A stretch of DNA of 64,000 nt from Microbacterium sp. LWH13-1.2 (GTDB lineage Bacteria > Actinomycetota > Actinomycetes > Actinomycetales > Microbacteriaceae), in the NCBI RefSeq assembly GCF_038397735.1, contig NZ_CP151635.1, forward strand, positions 124,001-188,000, given 5' to 3'. This document shows, one piece after another, positions 49,905 to 58,977 of the stretch (the first letter of the stretch is position 1; every line of letters begins with the position of its first letter). The notes under the pieces were generated by a model that made no database searches, had not been told where the DNA came from, and saw nothing but the letters and a program-made list of their open reading frames with translations. The translations under genes were made by a program, and so were the position numbers.

Positions 49905-51275
49905 GTGAACGACAAGCACTCCTCGAAGGATGCTGCCACGGCATCCGACGATTGCGGCTGCGCGCCCACACCTGCAGAAAGCCGAGCGTTCTGGAAGAAC
50001 GGCTCGGTCACTCGTCGGAGTGCGCTCACGATGGGCGCACTCAGCGTCGTCGCGCTCAGCGCCTTCGGTGTCTCCTCCGGGGTGACCGCCGCATACGCCG
50101 CGACATACCCCAGCTGGGACGACGTACAGCGTGCCATGGCGAACCAGTCCTCCAAGGCCGCCGAGGTCACGCGCATCGAGGGGCTCATCCAGTCGCTCAC
50201 GCAGCGGGTCGCCGACGCTCAGGCCAAGGCACAGCTCGCCGGTGAGGAGTACAACACCGCACAGCTGGCGTACTTCGACGCGATCGCCGTCGCCGAGGAG
50301 CTGCAGGCTCAGGCCGACGCGCAGGCCGTCGTCGCCGACGACGCGACCAAGAAGGCCGCCCAGCTCGCCGCCCAGCTCTACCGCAACGGCGGCGACGACA
50401 CCGCCCTCGAACTGTTCTTCGCCGGCTCCGCAGACAACGCCGACGAGCTGCTCTCGCGCCTCGGCTCGATGGACAAGGTCTACCAGTACAACCAGACGGT
50501 CCATGACAACGCGGTCGCCGCACGCAACTCCGCGCAGTCGCTGACCGATCAGGCCGTCGTCGCCCGCACCGAGCGCGACCGTCTGCAGCAGATCGCCGAG
50601 CAGAAGATGATCGAGGCGCAGGCCGCAGCGGATGCCGCTCAGGTCGCTCTCGACGAGCAGACGGCGAACCTCTCCACGATGCAGGCTCAGCTCGCAGCCC
50701 TCAAGGATGCGACGGCCACGACCGTCGCGGGCTACCAGGAGGGCGTGCGCGTAGCCGAAGAGCAGCGCAGGCAGCGCGAGGCCGCCGAGGCCGCAGCGGC
50801 CGCAGCCGGGAACAACGGCGGCGGCGGCGGAGGAGGCGGTGGGGGCACCGGAGGATCACCGGGAACCGGTGGATGGGTACGCCCGCATGGCGGCCACCGC
50901 AGCGCCGGATACGGCCCGCGCCCCAAGCCCTGTGCGGCCTGCTCCGGCTACCACTACGGGGTCGACCTCGCCAACGGCTGCGGAGCGGCGATCTACGCGG
51001 CGAACTCGGGGACCGTCGACTACGCCGGCCCGCGAGGGAACTACGGCAACTACATCCGCATCCAGCACGGCGGCGGCGTCTCGTCGGGCTACGCCCACAT
51101 CCGCGACGGCGGATTCGCCGTCCGCAACGGCGCGCGGGTGAGCTCCGGTCAGGTCATCGCCTATGCGGGCAACACCGGAGCATCCGTCGGGTGCCACCTG
51201 CACTTCGAGGTCTACCTCAACGGGGCGTACACGAACCCGATCACCTTCCTCGCCGACCGGGGCATCTCGGTCTGA
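49905..51275 (+). CDS. Tat-exported coiled-coil M23 peptidase (peptidoglycan hydrolase-like)
   Basis: A 456-residue exported protein. A twin-arginine signal ('VTRRSALTMGALSVV', ~32-62, ending 'AYA') is followed by a long coiled coil (~75-290) and a Gly-rich hinge (~300-325). A LytM/M23 domain ends the protein. In it His350 and Asp354 ('YHYGVDLANG') and the His431-Leu-His433 motif ('CHLHFEVYLNG') are the zinc ligands and catalytic His of active endopeptidases. It should cleave peptide cross-links or be regulated by the coiled coil, as in RipA/EnvC-like systems. Start GTG 49905 follows GGAAGGGG. The ~210 bases between tRNA-Glu and this gene hold its promoter and no other gene. Confidence 0.88.
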   Translation: MNDKHSSKDAATASDDCGCAPTPAESRAFWKNGSVTRRSALTMGALSVVALSAFGVSSGVTAAYAATYPSWDDVQRAMANQSSKAAEVTRIEGLIQSLTQRVADAQAKAQLAGEEYNTAQLAYFDAIAVAEELQAQADAQAVVADDATKKAAQLAAQLYRNGGDDTALELFFAGSADNADELLSRLGSMDKVYQYNQTVHDNAVAARNSAQSLTDQAVVARTERDRLQQIAEQKMIEAQAAADAAQVALDEQTANLSTMQAQLAALKDATATTVAGYQEGVRVAEEQRRQREAAEAAAAAAGNNGGGGGGGGGGTGGSPGTGGWVRPHGGHRSAGYGPRPKPCAACSGYHYGVDLANGCGAAIYAANSGTVDYAGPRGNYGNYIRIQHGGGVSSGYAHIRDGGFAVRNGARVSSGQVIAYAGNTGASVGCHLHFEVYLNGAYTNPITFLADRGISV

Positions 51276-51290
51276 GACGAGCGTCTGCGA

Positions 51291-51335
51291 CGAAGAAGAC
51301 CCCCGACCGCTGAGCGGAACCGGGGGTCTTCTTCG
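51291..51335. terminator. Bidirectional terminator
   Basis: A perfect 15-bp stem (51291-51305 with 51321-51335, loop of 15 bases) has A/T-rich ends. It lies between the convergent M23 peptidase and pyrophosphatase genes and serves both. Confidence 0.92.
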
Positions 51336-51347
51336 TGAAGCAGAGAG

Positions 51348-51839
51348 TCAGTGACCCTGCTCGCCGAAACGGACGATCGCCTCGTCGAGGATGCGCTGCG
51401 CCTCTGCGGCGTCGCCCCACTCGTCGACCTTGACCCACTTGTTGGGCTCGAGGTCCTTGTAGTGCTCGAAGAAGTGCGCGATCTCCTTCTTCGTGTACTC
51501 GGCGATGTCGTCGATGTCCTGGATGTGCGCCCAGCGGGGGTCCTTCGAGAGCACGGCGACGAGCTTGTCGTCTCCGCCGGCCTCGTCGCTCATCTTGAGC
51601 ACGGCGACGGGGCGCACCTCGACGACGACGCCCGGGTAGATGGCGTGGTCGAGGAGCACGAGCACGTCGAGCGGGTCGCCGTCCTCGCCGAGGGTGTTGT
51701 CGAAGTAGCCGTAGTCGGCCGGGTACCCGAAGGTCGTGTAGAGCACGCGGTCGAGGTGCACTCGTCCGGTCTCGTGGTCGACCTCGTACTTCACGCGGCT
51801 GCCGCGCGGGATCTCGATGACGGCGTCGTGTGCGCCCAT
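51348..51839 (-). CDS. ppa: Inorganic pyrophosphatase (family I)
   Basis: A 163-residue soluble pyrophosphatase, which hydrolyses PPi to phosphate in the cytoplasm and drives biosynthesis. The family signature D-x-D-P-x-D appears as 'GEDGDPLDVLVL' (Asp residues near 52-57). 'EIPRGSRVKYEVD' and 'YGYFDNT' supply the Lys/Arg and Tyr of the active site. The length is normal for actinobacterial enzymes. ATG 51839 with GAGGAG upstream is preferred over the longer reading from 51878. A TAGGCT -10-like box lies about 45 bases upstream. Confidence 0.95.
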   Translation of the reverse strand: MGAHDAVIEIPRGSRVKYEVDHETGRVHLDRVLYTTFGYPADYGYFDNTLGEDGDPLDVLVLLDHAIYPGVVVEVRPVAVLKMSDEAGGDDKLVAVLSKDPRWAHIQDIDDIAEYTKKEIAHFFEHYKDLEPNKWVKVDEWGDAAEAQRILDEAIVRFGEQGH

Positions 51840-51929
51840 GCGTGTGCTCCTCAGAAAAGACGGTTGGATGCCGCGCACTAGCCTACCTGCGGGCGGCCGA
51901 GCGCCTCTGACGTCTTCCGCAGCGAGACG

Positions 51930-52583
51930 TCAGCCCGCCGCGCGGCGGCGCAGTGCGACACGGTCCAGCAGCTTCGTCACGACGCCGCTGAGCAGCAGGA
52001 CGAGGAGCCCCGCGTACCCATAGGGCTGGACGAACACCGCGATCGCCAGGGCGATGAGAAATAGGATGATGGCGGCCAGATCGCCGATGACCCCCGCCCG
52101 CAGCGTCTCGACCGGGGTGGTGGTGAAGTCGGGGTGGCGAAGCAGATAGAGCCATCCGGCGAGCGTCGTGACCTGCGTGAGGATCAGGGTGCCGATGTAG
52201 ACCACCGGCTGCAGCAGGTCGGTGTCCATCTGACCGATCATCGCGGTCGGCACCGGCAGCCAGACGATGGTCGCCATCCACGCGATGTTGATCCACAGCA
52301 GAGGGCTCGTGATCCACTCCACGTCGCGGTACTGGCGGTGATGTCCCATCCAGAACGTCGCGATGAGGACGAAGCTGAGCCCGAAGCTCAGCAGCTGGCC
52401 GGAATGCTCGTCGAAGAACTCCGCGGTGCTCAGCCTGTTCGATGCGGCATCCGACACCGACTCCATGAGCGGCAGGATCAGCAGTGTCATCGCGATCGCC
52501 ACCACCGCATCGACGAACGCCTTGAACCGCTCGGTCCGGAACCGCACTGTGTGTTCTCTCATGTCGTCAGGGTGTTCTGCCAC
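51930..52583 (-). CDS. TMEM175-family (DUF1211) membrane protein
   Basis: A 217-residue membrane protein with six predicted helices. The start of helix one, 'RTERFKAFVDAVVAIAMTLL', matches the R-x-x-x-F-[SV]-D-A-V-x-A-I-x-x-T-L pattern of the DUF1211/TMEM175 family, whose characterised members are potassium channels. Here Val replaces the usual Ser. GTG 52583 follows TAACCT and six bases (GGCGCC), giving a leaderless mRNA; ATG 52559 is an alternative. It is divergent from tilS with 77 bases between starts. Confidence 0.85.
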   Translation of the reverse strand: MAEHPDDMREHTVRFRTERFKAFVDAVVAIAMTLLILPLMESVSDAASNRLSTAEFFDEHSGQLLSFGLSFVLIATFWMGHHRQYRDVEWITSPLLWINIAWMATIVWLPVPTAMIGQMDTDLLQPVVYIGTLILTQVTTLAGWLYLLRHPDFTTTPVETLRAGVIGDLAAIILFLIALAIAVFVQPYGYAGLLVLLLSGVVTKLLDRVALRRRAAG

Positions 52584-52660
52584 GGCGCCAGGTTAGGACC
52601 ACATGCACACGCCGCGCGACCACCGTACGGCGATCCGTCGTCGTGATCTACCGTGGAGCT

Positions 52661-53647
52661 GTGCCCTCGCTCTCACCCGCCATCGCCGAGATCCGCCTCG
52701 CCGTGCGCACTGCGCTCGCCGATCTGCCCGAGGGGTCTGCTGTCGTCGTCGCGCTCTCCGGAGGTGCCGATTCGCTCGCCCTCGCCGCGGCGACCGCGTT
52801 CGAAGCGCCCAAGCTCGGCCTGCGAGTGGGGAGCCTCACGGTCGACCACGGTCTTCAGGACGACTCGGATGCCGTCGCCGCCCGCGCCGCGCAGACAGCG
52901 ACAGCCCTCGGACTCGGCGCCCTCATCGTGCGCGTCGACGTGGGCGACGAGGGCGGCCCCGAGGCGGCGGCACGCGATGCCCGATACCGGGCGCTGAAGG
53001 ATGCGGCAGCGGATGTCGGCGCGTCGGCCGTGCTGCTCGGACACACTCTCGATGACCAGGCCGAGACCGTGCTGCTCGGGCTCGCCCGCGGATCCGGCGC
53101 CGCGAGCCTGCAGGGCATGGCGCCGGTGCGCGAGGACGACGACGGAGTGCGGTGGGTGAGGCCGCTGCTCGGGGTGCGGCGCGAGACGACGCGCGCGTTC
53201 TGCGCGGCATCCGATCTCGAGGTCTGGGACGACCCCCACAACTCCGAGGACCGCTTCGCGCGGGTGCGCGTGCGCGAGCGGGTCCTGCCGGTTCTCGAGT
53301 CAGAGCTGGGACCGGGCATCGCCGAGGCCCTCGCCCGCACAGCCGAACAGCTTCGCGAGGATGCGGAGGCGTTCGACGAGATGATCCACGAGACCATCGA
53401 GGACATCGTCGAGCATGCCGAGGCGGGGATCTCCGTGAGTGTCGCCGCTCTCGCCGCCAACCCTGCCGCTCTCCGCAACCGGATCATCCGCCTCATCGTC
53501 GACAGCGAGTTCGGCGTGAGCCTGACGAGGCTGCAGACCCTCGAGGTCGCGCGTCTCGCGACGGACTGGGCGGGTCAGGGGCCCATCGATCTGCCCGCGT
53601 GCTCCGCGGCCCGGCTCGGCGGACGGATCGTCTTCGCCGCGCGCTGA
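52661..53647 (+). CDS. tilS: tRNA(Ile)-lysidine synthase
   Basis: A 328-residue enzyme that converts C34 of the CAU-anticodon isoleucine tRNA to lysidine with ATP. The N-terminal PP-loop 'SGGADS' is at residues 33-38, and 'GHTLDDQAETVLLGLARGS' with 'PLLGVRRETTRAF' are the other family blocks. It is the short, actinobacterial form without the long C-terminal domains of E. coli TilS. GTG 52661 follows TACCGT and six bases (GGAGCT), so it is likely leaderless. An earlier in-frame GTG (52643) precedes the -10 box. hpt and ftsH lie downstream as in many actinobacteria, here separated by a minus-strand gene. Confidence 0.93.
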   Translation: MPSLSPAIAEIRLAVRTALADLPEGSAVVVALSGGADSLALAAATAFEAPKLGLRVGSLTVDHGLQDDSDAVAARAAQTATALGLGALIVRVDVGDEGGPEAAARDARYRALKDAAADVGASAVLLGHTLDDQAETVLLGLARGSGAASLQGMAPVREDDDGVRWVRPLLGVRRETTRAFCAASDLEVWDDPHNSEDRFARVRVRERVLPVLESELGPGIAEALARTAEQLREDAEAFDEMIHETIEDIVEHAEAGISVSVAALAANPAALRNRIIRLIVDSEFGVSLTRLQTLEVARLATDWAGQGPIDLPACSAARLGGRIVFAAR

Positions 53648-53659
53648 GTCGGAGCACCC

Positions 53660-53721
53660 GTTTCGTCTCGCTTCGCTCGCTCGACGACCGGGGCCTGGCT
53701 CAACGACCGGGGCCTGGCTCA
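53660..53721. repeat. Dispersed 18-bp repeat joined to a 19-bp tandem duplication
   Basis: GTTTCGTCTCGCTTCGCT (53660-53677), also present at 49279, is followed by two perfect tandem copies of ACGACCGGGGCCTGGCTCA (53684-53702 and 53703-53721). A degenerate relative (CTCGCTCGACGACCGGG) lies near 55088 after hpt. It looks like an intergenic repeat family. Confidence 0.78.
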
Positions 53722-53776
53722 ACGAGTGAGGGCGGGGAGCGACCGACGCGGCGCGCGCCGACCGCCCCGCCGGGTG

Positions 53777-54370
53777 CTACTTCTTGCCTCCGCCGAGCAG
53801 GCCGCCCAGCAGGTCGCCGATCCCGCCGCCGCCCGAGGACTTGCCTCCGCCGAGCAGGCCGCCCAGCAGGTCGCCGATTCCGCCGCCGCCCGAGGAGCTT
53901 CCTCCACCGAGCAGGCCACCGATCACATCGCCGATTCCGCCGCCGCCGGACTGCGCCTCTGCCGTCTCGGTCTTCGTCGACGTGCCCTTGGTCGCGTTGG
54001 CGATCAGGCCCATCACGATCGGGGCGAGGATCGGGAGCAGCTTGCCGAAGTCGATGCCTGCGGTCTCCTTCGACTCGGTGAGCTTCTGCGTGACCTTCTT
54101 CTCGTCGGCGCCGAGGATGTGCGAGACGATCTTGCCGCCGTCCGCCTGGTCGATGTCGTCGACCTTCGAGGCGCCGGCCTTGCCCTCGTGGCGCTTGAGC
54201 GCGCTCTCGATCGCGGAGGAGCCCTCTGGGGTCGAGGCGTTCTTCGCCAGGCCGCCCAGCAGCACGGCGCCGCCCTGCTCGACGGCGGACTTGGCGACCT
54301 CGGGGGAGACTCCGAGCTTCGCGGCGATGTCGTCGATCGGGACCTGCGTGAGGATGTCGTCGAGAGCCAT
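53777..54370 (-). CDS. DUF937-like protein with Gly-rich C-terminal repeats
   Basis: A 197-residue protein. The N-terminal helical region ('MALDDILTQVPIDDIAAKL', then 'GGAVLLGGLAKNAST') matches DUF937. The last ~65 residues are three near-identical repeats of about 19 residues built on 'GGGGIGDLLGGLLGGG'. The function is unknown. The ATG at 54370 follows AAGGAAT. The gene is inserted on the opposite strand between tilS and hpt. The 3' repeats are also visible in the DNA (53780-53940). Confidence 0.8.
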   Translation of the reverse strand: MALDDILTQVPIDDIAAKLGVSPEVAKSAVEQGGAVLLGGLAKNASTPEGSSAIESALKRHEGKAGASKVDDIDQADGGKIVSHILGADEKKVTQKLTESKETAGIDFGKLLPILAPIVMGLIANATKGTSTKTETAEAQSGGGGIGDVIGGLLGGGSSSGGGGIGDLLGGLLGGGKSSGGGGIGDLLGGLLGGGKK

Positions 54371-54507
54371 GGAGATTCCTTCCGTCTGGGGCATCCGCCC
54401 GTGTCACCGCCCAGAGTAGTGGTGTGTCAGCGCCCGCACACGGCATTCTCGGCCCTATCTGCGCATAGTGGACGAGACCATGACTGAGCGTCGCCTAAAA
54501 TCGATCC

Positions 54508-55059
54508 ATGCGCGCCGCGGAAATCCAGGACGACCTTGCTCAGATCCTCGTGACCGAGGAGGAGATCATCGCGAAGCTCGACGAACTCGCGACTCAGGTC
54601 GCGGCCGACTACGAGGGCAAGGAGCTCGTCCTCGTCGGCGTCCTCAAGGGTGCTGTCATGGTCATGGCCGATTTCGCCCGCGCGCTGCCCTTCCACGCGC
54701 CGATGGACTGGATGGCCGTCTCGAGCTACGGCGCGAGCACCAAATCGAGCGGCGTCGTGCAGATCCGCAAGGACCTCGACACCGATCTGAACGGCAAGCA
54801 CGTGCTGATCGTCGAGGACATCATCGACTCCGGCCTCACCCTCAGCTGGCTGCTCGAGAACTTCGAGTCGCGCGGTGCCGAGTCGATCGAGGTGCTCGCA
54901 CTGTTGCGCAAGCCGGAGGCCGCAAAGGTCGTCATCGACTGCAAGTACGTCGGCTTCGACATCCCCACCGACTTCGTCGTGGGCTACGGCCTCGACTACG
55001 ACGAGCGCTATCGCAACCTCCGTGACGTCGCGGTGCTGGCGCCCCACGTCTACAGCTGA
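54508..55059 (+). CDS. hpt: Hypoxanthine phosphoribosyltransferase
   Basis: A 183-residue purine-salvage enzyme forming IMP (or GMP) from the base and PRPP. The PRPP-binding motif is 'VEDIIDSG' at residues 102-109. Other blocks are 'LVGVLKGAVMVMADFAR' and the base-binding 'KYVGFDIPTDFVVGYGLDYDE' (in pieces). The length is normal. ATG 54508 follows TAAAAT (54496-54501) and six bases, so the mRNA is leaderless. It precedes ftsH, a conserved actinobacterial order. Confidence 0.95.
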   Translation: MRAAEIQDDLAQILVTEEEIIAKLDELATQVAADYEGKELVLVGVLKGAVMVMADFARALPFHAPMDWMAVSSYGASTKSSGVVQIRKDLDTDLNGKHVLIVEDIIDSGLTLSWLLENFESRGAESIEVLALLRKPEAAKVVIDCKYVGFDIPTDFVVGYGLDYDERYRNLRDVAVLAPHVYS

Positions 55060-55173
55060 GCGCGTTTCATCTCGTCGCAGGCGCCTCGCTCGACGACCGG
55101 GCGCGGTGTCCCGATACGCCGTGGGTGAACGCACAGCGGCCACCTAGGGCGCGCGCGATACGCTGATCCGACC

Positions 55174-57174
55174 ATGGATGTCAAGAAGCTCACGCGGAAT
55201 CCGCTGATCTACGTCGCCCTGATCGGCCTGCTGCTGTTCGGCGGCTTCCTTCTGATCTCGAACCTCGGCGCGCCGAAGCAGATCACGACCCAGGAGGGTC
55301 TGAAGCTGCTCTCCGGCGAGTCCGTCACCGAGGTCGTCAACACCGACGGCGACCAGCGGGTCGACATGACGCTGTCGAAGGCGTTCGAGGGCTCCGAGAA
55401 CGTGCAGTTCTACTACGTCGATGCGCGTGCCGACGAGGTCGTCAAGGCGATCAACGATGCCGACCCGAAGGACGGCTTCAACGACGCCGTTCCGCGTGCG
55501 ACCTGGTTCGACGGCATCCTCTCCCTTCTTCTTCCCCTCGTGCTGCTCGGCCTGCTGTTCTGGTGGCTGCTGTCGTCGATGCAGGGCGGCGGCGGCAAGG
55601 TCATGCAGTTCGGCAAGTCCAAGGCGAAGCTCGTCAACAAGGAGACCCCGACGGTCACCTTCGCCGACGTCGCCGGTGCCGACGAGGCGATCGAGGAGCT
55701 CCACGAGATCAAGGAGTTCCTGCAGGATCCGGCCAAGTTCCAGGCGATCGGTGCCCGCATCCCGAAGGGCGTGCTGCTGTACGGCCCTCCCGGAACCGGA
55801 AAGACGCTGCTCGCCCGCGCCGTCGCCGGCGAAGCCGGAGCGCCGTTCTACTCGATCTCGGGTTCGGACTTCGTCGAGATGTTCGTCGGTGTCGGTGCAT
55901 CCCGTGTGCGCGACCTGTTCAACGTCGCCAAGGAGAACTCTCCCGCGATCATCTTCATCGATGAGATCGACGCCGTCGGTCGTCACCGTGGCGCCGGCAT
56001 GGGCGGCGGAAACGACGAGCGCGAGCAGACGCTCAACCAGATGCTCGTCGAGATGGACGGCTTCGACCCGAACGCGAACGTGATCGTGATCGCGGCGACG
56101 AACCGCCCCGACATCCTCGACCCCGCCCTGCTCCGCCCCGGTCGTTTCGACCGCCAGATCGGCGTCGACGCCCCCGACCTGCGCGGTCGCCAGAAGATCC
56201 TCGAGGTGCACAGCAAGGGCAAGCCGCTGTCGAAGAGCGTCGACCTCGAGGTCGTCGCCCGCAAGACCCCAGGCTTCACCGGAGCCGATCTCGCGAACGT
56301 GCTCAACGAGGCCGCCCTGCTGACCGCGCGCTCGAACGCGCAGCTGGTCGACAACCGCGCCCTCGACGAGGCCATCGACCGCGTGATCGCCGGTCCGCAG
56401 CGTCGCACCCGTGTGATGAAGGACAAGGAGAAGCTCATCACCGCGTACCACGAGGGCGGTCACGCTCTCGCAGCGGCGGCGATGAACTACACCGACCCCG
56501 TCACGAAGATCACGATCCTGCCTCGCGGCAAGGCTCTCGGTTACACGATGGTGCTGCCGCTCGACGACAAGTACTCCGTCACGCGCAACGAGCTGCAGGA
56601 CCAGCTCACGTACGCCATGGGTGGCCGCGTCGCCGAGGAGATCATCTTCCACGACCCGACCACGGGCGCATCGAACGACATCGAGAAGGCGACCTCGATC
56701 GCCCGCAAGATGGTCATCGAATACGGCATGACCACCCAGGTGGGGCCGGTCAAGCTCGGCTCCGAAGGCGGCGACATGTTCGTGGCGCGCGACATGGGGC
56801 GTGGCCGCGAGTACTCCGAGAAGGTCGCCGAGCGGGTGGATGCCGAGGTGCGAGCGCTCATCGAGCAGGCCCACAACGAGGCCTATGAGGTCATCAGCGC
56901 CAACCGCGACATCCTCGACAGGCTCGCGCTGGCTCTGCTCGAGGAGGAGACTCTCGACCACAACCAGATCGCCGAGATCTTCACCGAGGTGAAGAAGCTC
57001 CCCGAGCGTCCGCTCTGGCTCTCCAGCGAAGACCGTCCGGTGTCGGAGCGGCCTCCGATCGAGGTCCCGAAGAAGGATGTCTCGCTCGCCGCATCGGTCG
57101 AGGCTCCCTCGGCGGCTGCGCGCACGCAGCCGGGATCCGCGAACGCCGGTCAGGCACGACCCGCGACGGCCTGA
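55174..57174 (+). CDS. ftsH: ATP-dependent zinc metalloprotease FtsH
   Basis: A 666-residue membrane-bound AAA+ protease that degrades misfolded and regulatory proteins. Two N-terminal helices (~11-30 and ~112-132) flank a small external domain. The AAA domain has Walker A 'GPPGTGKT' (204-211), Walker B '[11 protein letters not shown]' and the SRH region '[19 protein letters not shown]'. The zinc motif H-E-G-G-H is at 426-430. The C-terminal tail is Ala/Pro-rich. ATG 55174 follows TACGCT with nine bases, nearly leaderless. It is followed by folE with only three bases between them, so it leads the folate operon. Confidence 0.97.
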   Translation: MDVKKLTRNPLIYVALIGLLLFGGFLLISNLGAPKQITTQEGLKLLSGESVTEVVNTDGDQRVDMTLSKAFEGSENVQFYYVDARADEVVKAINDADPKDGFNDAVPRATWFDGILSLLLPLVLLGLLFWWLLSSMQGGGGKVMQFGKSKAKLVNKETPTVTFADVAGADEAIEELHEIKEFLQDPAKFQAIGARIPKGVLLYGPPGTGKTLLARAVAGEAGAPFYSISGSDFVEMFVGVGASRVRDLFNVAKENSPAIIFIDEIDAVGRHRGAGMGGGNDEREQTLNQMLVEMDGFDPNANVIVIAATNRPDILDPALLRPGRFDRQIGVDAPDLRGRQKILEVHSKGKPLSKSVDLEVVARKTPGFTGADLANVLNEAALLTARSNAQLVDNRALDEAIDRVIAGPQRRTRVMKDKEKLITAYHEGGHALAAAAMNYTDPVTKITILPRGKALGYTMVLPLDDKYSVTRNELQDQLTYAMGGRVAEEIIFHDPTTGASNDIEKATSIARKMVIEYGMTTQVGPVKLGSEGGDMFVARDMGRGREYSEKVAERVDAEVRALIEQAHNEAYEVISANRDILDRLALALLEEETLDHNQIAEIFTEVKKLPERPLWLSSEDRPVSERPPIEVPKKDVSLAASVEAPSAAARTQPGSANAGQARPATA

Positions 57175-57177
57175 CCC

Positions 57178-57780
57178 GTGTCCGTCGACCGCGCACGTGT
57201 CGAGCGGCTGACACGGGAACTGCTCGAGGCGATCGGGGAGGACCCGGATCGCCCCGGCTTGAAGCAGACCCCCTCGCGCATGGGAGAGCTGTACGCGGAG
57301 TTCTTCGCCGGCGTCGGTGAGGATGCTGCAGCACCCCTCGCGCACACGATCAGCGTCACGCGCGGTCCAGCACCGGACACCCTGCCCTCCGGTGCTGTGC
57401 TGTTGCGTGACATCCGGTTCCGTTCGGTGTGCGAACACCACCTCCTGCCGTTCGCCGGGCGGGCTCACATCGCCTATCTTCCAGGTGAGCAGGTCGTCGG
57501 TCTCGGCGCGCTCGTACGGGTGGTCGAGACTCTCGCGGCCCGCCCGCAGGTGCAAGAGCGTCTCGGCGAGCAGATCGCCGACACGATCGCCGAGCATCTC
57601 GACACCCGCGGAGTCCTCGTCGTGCTCGACGCGAGCCACGGCTGCGTCACGATGCGCGGTGGGCGCCAGCCGGAGGCCTCCACTCTGACGATCGCCGCGC
57701 GCGGCGAGTACACGGATGCGGTCGCTCGGGCCGAGCTCATCGCGCTGATCGGCGCATCGACGGGGTCGGCACACGCATGA
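57178..57780 (+). CDS. folE: GTP cyclohydrolase I
   Basis: A 200-residue enzyme opening GTP to 7,8-dihydroneopterin triphosphate, the first step of folate synthesis. The zinc-binding 'CEHHLLPF' (Cys near residue 85) and the later 'HGCVTMRG' Cys are present, as is the substrate loop 'GLGALVRVVETLAARPQVQE' (in pieces). GTG 57178 starts it three bases after ftsH, and its end overlaps folP by four bases (ATGA). Neighbours: ftsH upstream, then folP, folB and folK, the classical actinobacterial folate cluster. Confidence 0.96.
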   Translation: MSVDRARVERLTRELLEAIGEDPDRPGLKQTPSRMGELYAEFFAGVGEDAAAPLAHTISVTRGPAPDTLPSGAVLLRDIRFRSVCEHHLLPFAGRAHIAYLPGEQVVGLGALVRVVETLAARPQVQERLGEQIADTIAEHLDTRGVLVVLDASHGCVTMRGGRQPEASTLTIAARGEYTDAVARAELIALIGASTGSAHA

Positions 57781-58580
57781 CCGGCATCTGGGGCATCGTC
57801 AACATCACCCCCGACTCGTTTAGCGACGGAGGGCGGTACTTCGACGTCGACCGGGCCGTCGCACACGGTCTGCAGCTGAGGGCCGACGGAGCCACGGTGC
57901 TCGACATCGGCGGTGAGTCGACCCGGCCCGGCGCCGAGCGCGTGGGGGCGGCTGAGGAGCAGCGGCGTGTGCTCCCGGTGATCGAGCGCCTGGTCGCCGA
58001 GGGCGCCCCGGTCAGCATCGACACCCTCAACGCCTCGACCGCCGCTGCCGCAGTCCGAGCGGGGGCGCGGATCGTCAACGACGTGTCGGGCGGTCTGGCC
58101 GATCCCGACATGCTCGTGGCGGTCGCCGAATCCGGCGCCGACTACGCGATCGGACACTGGCGCGACGCCCCTGACGACATGTATGCGAACGCCATCTACC
58201 GTCGCACTGCCCGCGAGGTGGCGGGGGAGCTGCAGGAGCGCATGGGCGAAGCCGCGGCATCGGGCATCGCGCCCTCCCGGCTGATCCTCGATCCGGGAAT
58301 CGGGTTCTCGAAGAAGGGCGGGCAGAACTGGGGCGTCCTGCGCGGACTCGACGAGATCGTCGCCCTCGGGCCGCGGGTGCTCGTCGGCACGTCACGCAAG
58401 AGGTTCCTCGCGGAGACCATCGGAGTGAACCCCGCAGAGGTCTCGGAAAAGCGACGCGATCTCGCGACCGCGGTGACCAGCGCGCTGGCCGCGCGAGCGG
58501 GAGTGTGGGCCGTGCGAGTGCACGACGTCGAAGCCACCCGCGATGCGCTCGCCGTCACCCACGCCTGGGATGGGAAGTAG
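57777..58580 (+). CDS. folP: Dihydropteroate synthase
   Basis: A 267-residue TIM-barrel enzyme joining dihydropterin pyrophosphate and p-aminobenzoate. The family hallmarks 'NITPDSFSDGGRY' (residues ~8-20), 'DIGGESTRPGAERV' and 'NDVSGG' are all present, and 'DPGIGFSKKGGQN' is the phosphate-binding part. ATG 57777 overlaps folE. It is the sulfonamide target in other bacteria. Confidence 0.96.
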   Translation: MTGIWGIVNITPDSFSDGGRYFDVDRAVAHGLQLRADGATVLDIGGESTRPGAERVGAAEEQRRVLPVIERLVAEGAPVSIDTLNASTAAAAVRAGARIVNDVSGGLADPDMLVAVAESGADYAIGHWRDAPDDMYANAIYRRTAREVAGELQERMGEAAASGIAPSRLILDPGIGFSKKGGQNWGVLRGLDEIVALGPRVLVGTSRKRFLAETIGVNPAEVSEKRRDLATAVTSALAARAGVWAVRVHDVEATRDALAVTHAWDGK

Positions 58581-58584
58581 GAGC

Positions 58585-58977
58585 ATGGATTTCATCGATG
58601 AGATCGTCCTGACCGGACTCACCGTGTTCGGCCGACACGGCGTCTACGACCACGAGCGCGAGAACGGTCAGGAATTCACGATCGATCTGCGCCTGAGGAT
58701 GCCGCTGCGTGAGGCCGCGGCATCCGACGACGTCGCCGACACCGTGCACTACGGCGAGCTCGCCGAGAAGGTGGCCGCCGTGGTCGGGGGAGAGCCCGTC
58801 AACCTCATCGAGACATTGGCGGAGCGCATCGCCGACGTCGCGCTGGCCCATGCCCGCGTGCACGCCGTCACGGTCACGGTGCACAAGCCGCACGCCCCGA
58901 TCGCGCTGACCTTCGGCGACGTCGCCGTGACGGTGCATCGTGCCCAGAAGTACTCCGCCGTGGAGGTGTCGCGATGA
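58585..58977 (+). CDS. folB: Dihydroneopterin aldolase
   Basis: A 130-residue enzyme cleaving dihydroneopterin to hydroxymethyl-dihydropterin and glycolaldehyde. 'GLTVFGRHGVYDHERENGQ' at the N terminus and the 'HKPHAPI' end segment with the catalytic Lys match the family. ATG 58585 starts four bases after folP and follows TAGGAG. A longer in-frame reading from 58543 overlaps folP and is not used. It overlaps folK by four bases. Confidence 0.94.
   Translation: MDFIDEIVLTGLTVFGRHGVYDHERENGQEFTIDLRLRMPLREAAASDDVADTVHYGELAEKVAAVVGGEPVNLIETLAERIADVALAHARVHAVTVTVHKPHAPIALTFGDVAVTVHRAQKYSAVEVSR

Noticed and set aside
55144..57774. 876-codon frame on the minus strand over ftsH and folE
   Set aside because: It is a shadow of two certain genes; its Asp/Leu/Val-rich text has no motif.
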